Below are positions 18,001 to 26,062 of a stretch of 51,252 nucleotides of DNA, in pieces. The position numbers and the translations under genes are program-made. The notes under the pieces are model-generated. The model saw only the letters and a program-made list of their open reading frames with translations, was not told the DNA's origin and made no database searches. Source of the stretch: Paenibacillus maysiensis (GTDB taxonomy: Bacteria; Bacillota; Bacilli; Paenibacillales; Paenibacillaceae); the NCBI RefSeq assembly GCF_000520815.1, contig NZ_ASRY01000072.1, positions 1 through 51,252 on the forward strand. The letters are read 5' to 3'. Each line of letters begins with the position of its first letter. The first letter of the stretch is position 1.

Positions 18001-18357
18001 GTGGAAATTACAAATTTTATTGCATTTAGGACAGCAGGTACTATTACTGTTTTGGTTACAGCTAATTTGCCAAGATCATGTGACAGCGCAAGAATTGTTG
18101 ATAAATATCCTGGAGGTAATATCCAATATTTTGTAGATCCAGGGGAAGCACAAGTATTCATTGAATACAACTCTCCTCCTGAAATGTGTCCAACTGTTGT
18201 CGTTCCGTGGATAGGCCAGGTACAAATTCATGATGATTATCATGAAGAGGTTAGACTATTCATCAACCATGTTCCAATCACTTTGGCTGAGGTAATTGAT
18301 GCAACACCTCATCAACAACCATCTTTCCAGACATTTCATCCTCTTGCTACACGGTAG
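18001..18357 (+). CDS. 118-aa protein of unknown function
   Basis: GTG start with AAAGGAG upstream and a perfect terminator downstream make this a self-contained unit. The protein has no signal peptide or membrane helix. It is rich in Val/Ile beta-strand patterns (TAGTITVLVTANLP, EAQVFIEYN, PTVVVPWIGQVQI) and has two Cys. Not recognised. It lies between the lysis genes and the presumed attL, a usual place for lysogenic-conversion genes. Confidence 0.65.
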   Translation: MEITNFIAFRTAGTITVLVTANLPRSCDSARIVDKYPGGNIQYFVDPGEAQVFIEYNSPPEMCPTVVVPWIGQVQIHDDYHEEVRLFINHVPITLAEVIDATPHQQPSFQTFHPLATR

Positions 18358-18366
18358 CCATGCTTC

Positions 18367-18401
18367 GCCACCCCCTTCAACTTTAAAGGGGGTGGCTTTT
18401 T
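18367..18401 (+). terminator. Terminator of the 118-aa gene
   Basis: GCCACCCCCTT/AAAGGGGGTGGC stem followed by five T; near-perfect. Confidence 0.9.
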
Positions 18402-18446
18402 ACTAAATACTTATTAGCTGTTTCGGCTAATGGAAAAATTGGTAAA

Positions 18447-18665
18447 CTAGGTCTTGTCTACTTCCACATCGTCAATTATTGCCTTAGCATCCACATAAGC
18501 CTCGGCCAGAATGTAAGCAATCACTGCACCAAACGCACCGATTACGCCAGTCACTTGAATAACCGTGTCGTTACTGGCTCCAAATGCAGTAAGCAAGCTC
18601 GTTATCAGCGCGGCCAACAACGCCCAAAACTTACGCGAAGACAATTTCCGTTTCCAGTCGTTCAT
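18447..18665 (-). CDS. Holin-like small membrane protein
   Basis: 72 aa with two hydrophobic segments (about 14-32 and 37-56), a basic start (MNDWKRKLSSRKFW) and an acidic end, the layout of small class II phage holins. Its ATG overlaps the endolysin stop by one base, so the two are translationally coupled. It is the last gene of the late operon. A second, phi29/TcdE-type holin gene lies upstream of the endolysin, so this one may be an accessory or antiholin. Confidence 0.75.
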   Translation of the reverse strand: MNDWKRKLSSRKFWALLAALITSLLTAFGASNDTVIQVTGVIGAFGAVIAYILAEAYVDAKAIIDDVEVDKT

Positions 18666-19438
18666 TATGCAATGCCCCCCTTCTTGAATAATCCCGACCG
18701 GTCAAGTAATGTGATCAGACGATAAAAGTCGTAGCTGCCGTCATTTGCCATGTCAAGCACTCCAGCACCTTTGGCGTTAATGCAGGCTTGTTCTGCCCAC
18801 GCGGGTACTTTCGACAGCTTCGTTGCAGACTCCAGCACCTTAATACGGTCAGCCTGCTTCTGTACGGTGTTTTGTAACGCCTTAAATGCTGCTTTTTCTT
18901 CTGCTGTCATTTCCTCATCCTCCATATTTAATTTGTTCAATCTGGCCAACACAGCATTAAGCTGCGTCTGAGTTGGGCGCTTGCCCGCCCGGAATTGAGC
19001 TGTCGTAATTCCGAAGACCATCTGTAGGTGGGGCATATCTTTAAAACTCCCCCAATCACCCCCCCACTCAAGCCCAAGCTTCTTAGCTTCCTCAACGACC
19101 TCACTCCAGTCGGGCAATGAATCCTTATCATCATCGCGTAACGTGTCCCAGCTCACTGTTCGGCCATCTCGGAGCAACAGCGCAAAGTCAGCGGCGAACC
19201 CAAAATTATGATTGCTATATCCGCCTTGTGCTTTCGTCACGACTTGTCCTGGCTTTGTGCGACCTTGAGCATACAAAGCATCCTGCTCCGCATACGTCCG
19301 CAAGCCTTGGGTAATTAGCACCCAGACTCCTCGCGCATAGCAACGTTCAATCAGTTTTTCTAAAACCAGCTCAAAAACTGGATGAAGCCCTATCAAGCGT
19401 TTATCAGATTTTTTCTTTAGTTGTTCCAGCGTCAGCAT
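18665..19438 (-). CDS. Phage endolysin, M15 family L-Ala-D-Glu/D-Ala-D-Ala peptidase
   Basis: 257 aa. The N-terminal about 150 residues are a peptidase M15 domain (VanY/Ply500/CwlK type): QGLRTYAEQDALYAQGR, the zinc motif SNHNFGFAADF (His and Asp ligands) and the third ligand in MPHLQM. It cuts the stem peptide of peptidoglycan. The C-terminal part has a coiled segment and a WAEQACINAKGAGVLD...FYRLITLLDR module that looks like an SLH-like wall-binding unit of Paenibacillus endolysins. The start at codon 4 of the longest frame has correct GGAG spacing. Confidence 0.92.
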   Translation of the reverse strand: MLTLEQLKKKSDKRLIGLHPVFELVLEKLIERCYARGVWVLITQGLRTYAEQDALYAQGRTKPGQVVTKAQGGYSNHNFGFAADFALLLRDGRTVSWDTLRDDDKDSLPDWSEVVEEAKKLGLEWGGDWGSFKDMPHLQMVFGITTAQFRAGKRPTQTQLNAVLARLNKLNMEDEEMTAEEKAAFKALQNTVQKQADRIKVLESATKLSKVPAWAEQACINAKGAGVLDMANDGSYDFYRLITLLDRSGLFKKGGIA

Positions 19439-19892
19439 CCTTGCCATCTCCTTTCTCGTTTAACTGCTGTAAAAAACTTTTAAGCTTAAACGGTAACGGA
19501 ATGCCCATTGTGCCCAAATTCTCTACCACAGACAACCCCTCCCGCCCCACATAAAAGTAAATGGCGGCTGTGCGGAATATCGGTGTGCCTGGCTGTATCC
19601 AATCATCGATTTGTGCGGCTAATCCCACCACAAGCAAGACCGTAATTTTGCGAATGCCGCCCCAAAACATCACGTCGCTATTGACGCTTTTCGTTTTTAA
19701 GGCTCCCAACACACCAAAAACATAATCAATCGCCATCATTATAAGCAGCACGCGAATGGACTTATCCCACCCACCCAAAAAAGTGACCACCAGTCCAACA
19801 AGCGCAGACCATCCCCCTGCCGCTGCTTCCTTTTCTGACGCACCGGCGATAGCGGTCCATACGGTGCTGCCAAACATTTTAATTTGGCTCAC
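19404..19892 (-). CDS. Phage holin, phi29/Cp-1/TcdE-type (phage_holin_4)
   Basis: 162 aa from a GTG start chosen for its AAGGGGG site. Three hydrophobic segments between residues about 28 and 100 include IRVLLIMMAIDYVFGVLGALKTKS, the family signature, followed by GLSVVENLGTMGIPLP. Holins form holes in the membrane to release the endolysin at the end of infection. It overlaps the endolysin gene by about 35 bp. Confidence 0.9.
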   Translation of the reverse strand: MSQIKMFGSTVWTAIAGASEKEAAAGGWSALVGLVVTFLGGWDKSIRVLLIMMAIDYVFGVLGALKTKSVNSDVMFWGGIRKITVLLVVGLAAQIDDWIQPGTPIFRTAAIYFYVGREGLSVVENLGTMGIPLPFKLKSFLQQLNEKGDGKDADAGTTKEKI

Positions 19893-19970
19893 TACCTTTT
19901 CCCCCTTAAAAAATAAAGCCCCAGACCACTCCGAGGGCAAAAAAATAGCGCATCCGATTGGATACGCCCT

Positions 19971-20162
19971 TTACGCTTCTAATTCTGTTGATTGTTCTGC
20001 CGCCTGTATAGCTGCTGGAGTCACATGCGCAGGCTCAGTAATGCCCAAGTCTGCTTTAACCTGATCCTGCAATCCTACTGGTACATCCTCAATTGTACGA
20101 CGGCCAGCAAGGATAAGATGTACAAGTGTCGTCGCGAAAGCTTTTTTAATCTGCTCATTCAT
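19971..20162 (-). CDS. CD1375-like small phage protein
   Basis: 63 aa from an ATG preceded by GAGGGGAGGTG. The core LVHLILAGRRTIEDVPVGLQDQV is the CD1375-like/XkdX-neighbourhood pattern seen between fibre and holin genes of many Firmicute phages. Role unknown. Confidence 0.82.
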   Translation of the reverse strand: MNEQIKKAFATTLVHLILAGRRTIEDVPVGLQDQVKADLGITEPAHVTPAAIQAAEQSTELEA

Positions 20163-20220
20163 GCTATCACCTCCCCTCATGAGCTGCGTGAGAATAAAAA
20201 ATAGAACCCGCTCCCAGATT

Positions 20221-20619
20221 CTACGTAACATTGCTTTGTTCCATAACGATCTGGATAAGCCCGGCTATGGCTTCTTTGTTGTCCAAATCGGATTGCTGAA
20301 GCTCCGCCACCTGATCGGACAAAGGCTTCTGAGGCACAGGGACTGGATCATCGGGTTTATCTGTTGGAAAAGTAAAAAGCATACTCTGTGTGGCTGGATC
20401 TACTCGATAAGCAATGGCCAGAGCGAAGTCCTCTGTGTGTTGCCCATATTCCAACTGCAAAACGCCTACTTGCTCCCTGTCCAAGGCTTTTATTTCAGGA
20501 TAAAAACCGAAATCATCATCGACCGTCGATTCAATTACATCTCCCTGCGCTTCTCCACGAATCAAGAGGACTTCCCCTGTAGTTTTCCGATAAAAAATAC
20601 GTCTTCCAAATTTAGTCAT
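20221..20619 (-). CDS. Phage protein of the XkdW position, unknown function
   Basis: 132 aa (MTKFGRRIFYRKTTGEVLLIRGE...). Its place directly after the fibre gene and before the CD1375-like gene is that of PBSX xkdW. The C-terminal part contains a coiled-coil (QVAELQQSDLDNKEAIAGLI), typical of fibre-associated proteins. The longest frame starts 90 bp upstream inside the fibre gene; the ATG at 20619 has GGAGAAAAGG. Confidence 0.75.
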   Translation of the reverse strand: MTKFGRRIFYRKTTGEVLLIRGEAQGDVIESTVDDDFGFYPEIKALDREQVGVLQLEYGQHTEDFALAIAYRVDPATQSMLFTFPTDKPDDPVPVPQKPLSDQVAELQQSDLDNKEAIAGLIQIVMEQSNVT

Positions 20620-20632
20620 CCTTTTCTCCTCC

Positions 20633-21577
20633 TTATTCGATTGCCCACCATAAAGATATTCCCGCTTCATATCTGCGAGGTGCTCCGCTATAGATTCCAG
20701 ACTTGACAAATACAGTTACAGTGGTACCCGACAAACTGACCGTTATACTCCCGTTTGTATTGCTGATGTCTCCTTGTGCATCCGACGCTACCGTTATAAG
20801 ACCTGACGGCAACGAAAACTGATTCCATCCACTGCTCATCGAAATTATAGCGTAGACGGATGCTGATACCCGAATGAACAACCTACCTATATTAAATCCT
20901 GTGGGTAGCTGGAATGTCCTTGTCATGACGGCTGGTAGAGCTGCAGTTTGTCCCCCATCAGGCTCACCGTTAATCGACAGATTTAAATTGCCGTTAGCAT
21001 ACTTTTTAACTGGCATATTGTTTAATGAGGCGACTATTTGATCGGCAGTCATATCAGTATTGGCGCTTCCTCCCTTGCCGTTGATCGCGCCTACAATTTT
21101 ATTTTTAAGATCAACGGCTTGCGTAAAAGCCTGGTCTGCCCGACTGTAAGCTTCATTCGCTCGATCATTCGCAGCTTTTACCGCACTAGGCGTAGCTGCC
21201 TGATCTGTAGCTGTGCTGCCGGTAGAGGTATTAAGCTGCACAATCCCTCTCGTCTGTGTTGACGCTGAAGGCAAATCCGATGCAGGATGTGTATGTGCCT
21301 TGGGAGCTGCATACTGCTCCGTATACTTCTTGGCGTTGCCCTCTGCTGCATTCCATGTTGCTTGTTTGGCGGCTGTGACGTGAAGGTCAGTATCAGCAGC
21401 ATGATTGTCCAGAGCTTTCTTGGATGCAATGTCATTCCCAGCCGGATCAGTTTTGATGCTTTCCAATTGGGCGGCCAACGCTTGGTCATTTTCATAAAGC
21501 GTATCAATCGGTACATTCAGAACATCTGCATGCCCTTGGTCTGTGGTAACAAAACGCCTCGGTTGCTTTATTGTCAT
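20633..21577 (-). CDS. Phage tail fibre protein
   Basis: 314 aa. The central block TRGIVQLNTSTGSTATDQAATPSA and the following alanine-rich coiled-coil (VKAANDRANEAYSRADQA) are the phage_fiber_2 repeat. The C-terminal third is beta-rich and probably the receptor-binding head. The N-terminus holds an HAADTDLHVTAAKQATWNAAE unit common in fibre shafts. It forms the distal adsorption structure on the baseplate. Confidence 0.88.
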   Translation of the reverse strand: MTIKQPRRFVTTDQGHADVLNVPIDTLYENDQALAAQLESIKTDPAGNDIASKKALDNHAADTDLHVTAAKQATWNAAEGNAKKYTEQYAAPKAHTHPASDLPSASTQTRGIVQLNTSTGSTATDQAATPSAVKAANDRANEAYSRADQAFTQAVDLKNKIVGAINGKGGSANTDMTADQIVASLNNMPVKKYANGNLNLSINGEPDGGQTAALPAVMTRTFQLPTGFNIGRLFIRVSASVYAIISMSSGWNQFSLPSGLITVASDAQGDISNTNGSITVSLSGTTVTVFVKSGIYSGAPRRYEAGISLWWAIE

Positions 21578-21595
21578 AACCCCTCTCCCTCCCTA

Positions 21596-21985
21596 TCAGT
21601 AAATGTCATCAATTTCAAAGATAAATTCCATATCGCTGTCCTTGATCTTATTCGTCATGGTTCGTACGGCCGTCAGCTTCCCGGCTGAATCTACCAATGC
21701 CAGCTCATTAATTGTTTTCCCGGCTAGTTCAGTTTCAGCCAGTGAGCAGACGTACCGGATAGTGGCCGGGGCAATGAATTCATAACTGGTAATATCCTTT
21801 TGCAGCAACTCCGCTTTTAAAGCCTGCTCAGTACCATCCAACGGCAGCGGCTTGCCTTCTGTGTCCACTCCACCGCTACCGAATGCCATTTTGACCACCT
21901 TCGTTAGTGCGCCACCCTCTGCCCGCGCTCGGGCCATCTGCTCCCTGGCGTATGCTGTTGTGATGGTTAAAATCTGATCTGCCAT
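21596..21985 (-). CDS. Tail-collar fibre N-terminal domain protein (DUF3751-like)
   Basis: 129 aa. ALTKVVKMAFGSGGVDTEGKP and NELALVDSAGKLTAVRTMTNK match the phage tail-collar fibre domain. That domain normally sits at the N-terminus of a longer fibre; here it is a stand-alone protein, probably an adaptor joining the baseplate to the separate fibre encoded next. Confidence 0.85.
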   Translation of the reverse strand: MADQILTITTAYAREQMARARAEGGALTKVVKMAFGSGGVDTEGKPLPLDGTEQALKAELLQKDITSYEFIAPATIRYVCSLAETELAGKTINELALVDSAGKLTAVRTMTNKIKDSDMEFIFEIDDIY

Positions 21986-21994
21986 AATGCCCTC

Positions 21995-22747
21995 CTATAT
22001 AGTAGAGATTTTTTCTGTGGAGCTGAGCAACCTGCTGCCATCTAGCGGAACACTTCCGTTCAACAGCCAATAGTTCTGCCGAACCTTTACAATGCCTTCC
22101 TGTCGGTTCTGGATCGGATGGTTCACCTTCAGCTCCAATCGGTTCCGATATCGTTGGCGTTCATCGGTCCATCCCGACAAGGATGCAGCACCGTTCAATA
22201 ACTCAATACCATCCAAATACCAAGGGCGTCCCCCGAAAAAACGAACACGGAAGCGAAAATGAATATGAGAATGGATCTGGAATGCATGATGAAAGTCAAT
22301 ATGAATCGAGGGCAGAGCCTTGTTTATGTGAACAGGCCGAATGTACTCAAAATCCTCCATTAAGCTTTTAATATCTAAAGCCGAATCGACTGAGTAAACA
22401 AAACGAATTTGCTTGGTGAGAAAATCCTCTTGGACGTCTAACAGATTTCCGTACTTCCTGCCGATCAATCGTAGCGTGGGCAGCGTAAATGGCCGCTTGG
22501 CCCAACGTTTACGACGTATAGCTTCACGGCGCTGCTCCAGTGTCCCAATCTGCTCCTGTCGGAAGTATATCCACTCCCATATCGGTAGCGACCAAGTAGC
22601 CCGTTGTAAGATAAACTGGTTGCCTAGATCGTCAATCGACTTTTCTCGGTCATCTACGACCAGCTCCATAACGCCAAAATGCCGCTCGGCCATGTCGATT
22701 TCGTACATGTGCGGCGGCAGCATTTCGCGATATCGCAGAGGTATCAT
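21995..22747 (-). CDS. Baseplate protein, XkdU/YmfQ-like (DUF2313-type)
   Basis: 250 aa, directly after the baseplate J gene, with which its start overlaps by four bases. YREMLPPHMYEID and WSLPIWEWIYF fit the XkdU/P2 gpI-like family that anchors fibres to the baseplate. The C-terminal His-rich segment (HIDFHHAFQIHSHIHFRFR) is unusual in its density of histidines. Confidence 0.82.
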   Translation of the reverse strand: MIPLRYREMLPPHMYEIDMAERHFGVMELVVDDREKSIDDLGNQFILQRATWSLPIWEWIYFRQEQIGTLEQRREAIRRKRWAKRPFTLPTLRLIGRKYGNLLDVQEDFLTKQIRFVYSVDSALDIKSLMEDFEYIRPVHINKALPSIHIDFHHAFQIHSHIHFRFRVRFFGGRPWYLDGIELLNGAASLSGWTDERQRYRNRLELKVNHPIQNRQEGIVKVRQNYWLLNGSVPLDGSRLLSSTEKISTI

Positions 22748-23568
22748 GTCAGGATCACCTCAATATTCAAAACAGATGTGGCCGGAACCTCAATGTCTTC
22801 GGTGGCTCCATTAAGCGTAAGGCTTTCGTAATCCTCCACGCCCTTAACAAGTAGGGCTGCACCGACGTAATTATAAACAAGCTTTGTACGGCCAAGGGCA
22901 TACTCAGCAATTCGCTGCCTGATCGGTTCCACCAGTTCGGCAAGCGGGAGGACCGTGTTTAGCTTCGCCTCCACACGAAGCGTAAACACTGGAGCAGGAT
23001 GCACTTCAAGATCGTGGCCACCAATCCGCTTGGTTTCCCACATATCTGCTTTAACCTTAGCAGCAAATTCTTCTGTTACAGGTTTACCCTGCAGGTCAGT
23101 CAAATACAAGTCTATGGACACGTCACTGCGAGCCTTCTCCACGGCCACAGCACCACCGACGCCCTCCAGTTCCTTCGCCCAGGTCTCATAATCCTTACGC
23201 CGCCCACTGCCTTCCTCCGTGAAGGCACGCTCCAGCATCCGCATACGGTACGTATCATCGTCCTCACCCACTTTACGGGGCATTCCGTCCGACCAGCCAT
23301 GACCATCCAGAAACTCGCCATCTGCCCAAATGGGAAAAGCCTGAAGGAAAGCGTACGTTAACAGCTCCATTTGCTCTGAAACTTCCATAGCGATGGGATA
23401 CCATAAATCATAAAAATACTCTCCCGGATCCGTCGGGGGTGGAGGTAGACCGCGTTCTTGTGCCAATGTAATCGCCCGGTTGACCCATCGGCGGTAAACT
23501 TCCTCTGGGGTTTCCTCCAAAATTGCCATCGGTGGCAGTGCCGGCAAATCCGTTAATTTAACATTCAC
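22744..23568 (-). CDS. Baseplate J/gp47 family protein (XkdT-like)
   Basis: 274 aa, GTG start with GGAGGCG. YAFLQAFPIWADGEFLDGHGWSDGMPR and RMRMLERAFTEEGSGRRKDYETWAKE are the hallmark segments of baseplate J (Mu gp47/P2 gpJ), the wedge component of contractile-tail baseplates. Confidence 0.92.
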   Translation of the reverse strand: MNVKLTDLPALPPMAILEETPEEVYRRWVNRAITLAQERGLPPPPTDPGEYFYDLWYPIAMEVSEQMELLTYAFLQAFPIWADGEFLDGHGWSDGMPRKVGEDDDTYRMRMLERAFTEEGSGRRKDYETWAKELEGVGGAVAVEKARSDVSIDLYLTDLQGKPVTEEFAAKVKADMWETKRIGGHDLEVHPAPVFTLRVEAKLNTVLPLAELVEPIRQRIAEYALGRTKLVYNYVGAALLVKGVEDYESLTLNGATEDIEVPATSVLNIEVILT

Positions 23569-24008
23569 AGTTCAATCGCCTCCTCCAGCTCCGTTTCTCC
23601 TGCAAGACCAGTTAATTTAATCCGTAAATGCATGTTCTGGCCGTCTCGCTCCATAGACAGCACCTCGGATTGAGAGATTTCAGCATGTGCAGTCAGCGCT
23701 TCCTCAATATCCCGTTTGATCTCGACATCCTCCCAGTTGGCCCACTCAGACCGTTCCACACCTATTTCCTCATCGTATACAACATACTGGAAACGCTCTG
23801 TATTGAGGATTTTGAGCGCTGTCTGCACCAAGTATTCACCATACGTAGCTGTCTTTTTGGGACGGCCATCGTCGGTGGTTGCCATCTGCCGCGTGCGATA
23901 GTCGATCACGTACGTCCATTTGGTTTCAGATGCTACGGTTTCGGTCAGCTCCACCTCGTCCAATGCGGAAAAGTCTATATCCGGAAATAACGTTTCATCG
24001 TCAGCCAC
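23565..24008 (-). CDS. Baseplate wedge protein, DUF2634 (XkdS-like)
   Basis: About 147 aa. The pattern WTYVIDYRTRQMATTDDG, then YGEYLVQTALKILNTERFQYVVY is DUF2634/XkdS, comparable to T4 gp25-type wedge proteins. GTG at 24008 overlaps the previous stop; ATG at 24020 is an alternative but has its ribosome binding site directly abutting. Confidence 0.85.
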   Translation of the reverse strand: MADDETLFPDIDFSALDEVELTETVASETKWTYVIDYRTRQMATTDDGRPKKTATYGEYLVQTALKILNTERFQYVVYDEEIGVERSEWANWEDVEIKRDIEEALTAHAEISQSEVLSMERDGQNMHLRIKLTGLAGETELEEAIEL

Positions 24009-24426
24009 CAGCGCCCACATCCTTCCCGTGGACGTAGTACCGCTGTCCGCTCAGCCTGGAGACAATCAGCCGATCACCGACCTGCAAAGGGCTGGGAATA
24101 ACCAACTTGCCACGTAATGAGCTGCGTGGGGCCTGCTTGTAAGGCTCCCCTGTCTCGTATACCACCCCGTTAGCCAATACGCCTGTAACGCTGCCTTTGG
24201 CTTCATCGCCCTCCAGATATTCAGCAGCTATGAAATCGGCTTTGACTTCCCGGTCTAACAGATAGTCAGCGAAGACTAGCTTGTCCGCCGGATAAGGGGC
24301 CAGGTCACCATCCACCTCTATTGACGGGCTACCGGGCCAGCTCAGCAGTGTGGCCCTCTCTGTGTCTCGCGCATCGATGTCGTCTTTGGTCTTTTCACGC
24401 AGCTTCCTGAGTGCATCTTGAAGCAT
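24001..24426 (-). CDS. DUF2577 phage protein (XkdR-like)
   Basis: 141 aa between the hub protein and DUF2634, the place of PBSX xkdR. The C-terminal half (SSLRGKLVIPSPLQVGDRLIVSRLSGQRYYVHGK) has the OB-like fold pattern of this family, probably the baseplate hub/spike part. Good GAGGAGGG site. Confidence 0.87.
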   Translation of the reverse strand: MLQDALRKLREKTKDDIDARDTERATLLSWPGSPSIEVDGDLAPYPADKLVFADYLLDREVKADFIAAEYLEGDEAKGSVTGVLANGVVYETGEPYKQAPRSSLRGKLVIPSPLQVGDRLIVSRLSGQRYYVHGKDVGAGG

Positions 24427-24427
24427 G

Positions 24428-25408
24428 CTATTCCCTCCTCTCCAGTTCCAACGTGACTGTGTACATTCCGTTTTTATAACTACTATCCGCCGTCACTACA
24501 ATCCATTTAGAGGTATGGTCCGTCTTGGTGAGAACGAGCCAGCCAGAGCGCAAGCCAGACAGCGTATGGTCTTCATGTCGAACGGTAATCTTCTTGATCT
24601 GCTTGGCGGTAGAAAGAACTTTCAGCCGCTGTGTTGCGATGATCTCCGGCTTTTCATCCTCACCAACCTCGATGATCTCTTCCATTCGACCCATCGCCTT
24701 CACCGCACCCGCTGCCGTTTTGGTAACAGCAGAAGCGATCTTGTCGTCTTTCCATTTCTGCGCGGTCACGACTGTGTAGGTGTCTTCGATGCTGTATCCA
24801 GCAGTGCTGGAGGTCATTTGTTCAGGTACAAAAATAGGGACCTTGTTATTGGTCCCCTCTCGCATCACTTGCAGATAAAAGCTCTTTTCCGTCCGAATAA
24901 CATCCACATAATATCGGTAGCCGCTACGCTCATATGCCTTTTGCAGCACATCAAGAACGATCTCTGAATGTGCCATCGTCCCATATCGTTCGTCCAAGCT
25001 GAATCCCAAAGAAGGACAGCGGAAGTCAATGCCGGTCGTCTTAATGTAACGTTGCAGCTCCGCTCCAGCTTCGCCTTTAAGATAAGGCCGCGTCCCCTTG
25101 TTCTTGCTCAAATACCAGCCAATCTCCCGCGCTTCTAAATCCCAAGCGTTTGTAAATTCATCCTGCTCATATTTGATGATCGGGCCGTGGAAAAACTGGT
25201 TCTTGTGATGAAACAGAGACTTGCCGACCTTGAACGAAAAGCACATCAGCATACCGGCTACCTTGATGGAGGTTGCATTGCGAAGCCGCACCGTGGCACT
25301 ACGGGCGATCTCATCACGGACGGAAGACCAGGAGACTTCCTCAATTGCATCCGTCAACATCTGCCGGGCATTCTCCTTCCCGTATACAACCGCGAAACCG
25401 TCCATCAT
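24428..25408 (-). CDS. Baseplate hub protein, XkdQ/YqbQ-like
   Basis: 326 aa. SWSSVRDEIARSATVRLRN near the N-terminus and YRYYVDVIRTEKSFYLQVM...GYSIEDTYTVVTA are typical of XkdQ/YqbQ (structurally like T4 gp27/P2 gpD hubs). It connects the tail tube end to the baseplate. Start and stop abut the flanking genes. Confidence 0.9.
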   Translation of the reverse strand: MMDGFAVVYGKENARQMLTDAIEEVSWSSVRDEIARSATVRLRNATSIKVAGMLMCFSFKVGKSLFHHKNQFFHGPIIKYEQDEFTNAWDLEAREIGWYLSKNKGTRPYLKGEAGAELQRYIKTTGIDFRCPSLGFSLDERYGTMAHSEIVLDVLQKAYERSGYRYYVDVIRTEKSFYLQVMREGTNNKVPIFVPEQMTSSTAGYSIEDTYTVVTAQKWKDDKIASAVTKTAAGAVKAMGRMEEIIEVGEDEKPEIIATQRLKVLSTAKQIKKITVRHEDHTLSGLRSGWLVLTKTDHTSKWIVVTADSSYKNGMYTVTLELERRE

Positions 25409-25411
25409 ACA

Positions 25412-26059
25412 TCACTTCCCTTTCGCTTTGGAAACCTTGTCCGAAATTCGCTTTTTAGAGCCAGTATAATCAAACGATCCTTTGGCGTTGGGGTTCTCCT
25501 TGGCCTTTTTGCTCTTGTCTCCGGCCTTCTTTTTTTTCTTATCCTTTTTTTTATCATTCTTTTTGTCCTTCTTGCCCGTAGTATTAGGGCGACTTTTGGA
25601 CGATTTGGTAATAACCGTACCTGGCTTGAGAACCTGCTTAGAGTTGGAGTAAGAAACGATTTTAACAGGCTTATACTCTACAAAAGAGTACGTCACATGT
25701 AGATTGGCCTGACCGTCCTTATAAGTCTGGTCCATGCCTTCAAATAGCATCGTTTGGCTAAACAGGTTCTCAAAATTCAAAACCACCGGTTTTCCCTTCC
25801 ATTGCTCCAGCAGCTTCCACGTCACTTCCGGCGTCTTATAAGTCACTGTTTGCTTGCTATCCGTCTCCCAAATTTCTTCCCAATAGCGAGGAAGAATGGC
25901 AGAAAAAGAAACCCGTTTCACTTTGGAAATGGGTTTCCCTGTGCGCTCCTGACCAGTTATGACGGTAAATGTTTCTACCTCATTTCCGCTGGTAATCTGA
26001 ATCTCTGCCGGGGTGATCGGAAAGGTAAGACGGATCTTGCCTTGCGATAGTGCCAGCAT
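25412..26059 (-). CDS. XkdP-like tail protein with a lysine-rich tail instead of LysM
   Basis: 215 aa. The first about 140 residues (FPITPAEIQITSGNEVETF...KPISKVKRVSFSAILPRYW) are an XkdP-type domain. XkdP proteins normally end in a LysM peptidoglycan-binding domain. Here the C-terminal about 70 residues are instead very rich in Lys (KKDKKNDKKKDKKKKKAG) with no LysM-like glycine/asparagine pattern. Located between tape measure and hub, as usual. Confidence 0.87.
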   Translation of the reverse strand: MLALSQGKIRLTFPITPAEIQITSGNEVETFTVITGQERTGKPISKVKRVSFSAILPRYWEEIWETDSKQTVTYKTPEVTWKLLEQWKGKPVVLNFENLFSQTMLFEGMDQTYKDGQANLHVTYSFVEYKPVKIVSYSNSKQVLKPGTVITKSSKSRPNTTGKKDKKNDKKKDKKKKKAGDKSKKAKENPNAKGSFDYTGSKKRISDKVSKAKGK

Positions 26060-26062
26060 CGC

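Noticed and set aside
17709..18170. 153-aa minus-strand ORF opposite the 118-aa gene
   Set aside because: It runs antisense to a gene with good translation signals and through a minus-strand terminator; no ribosome binding site at its start.
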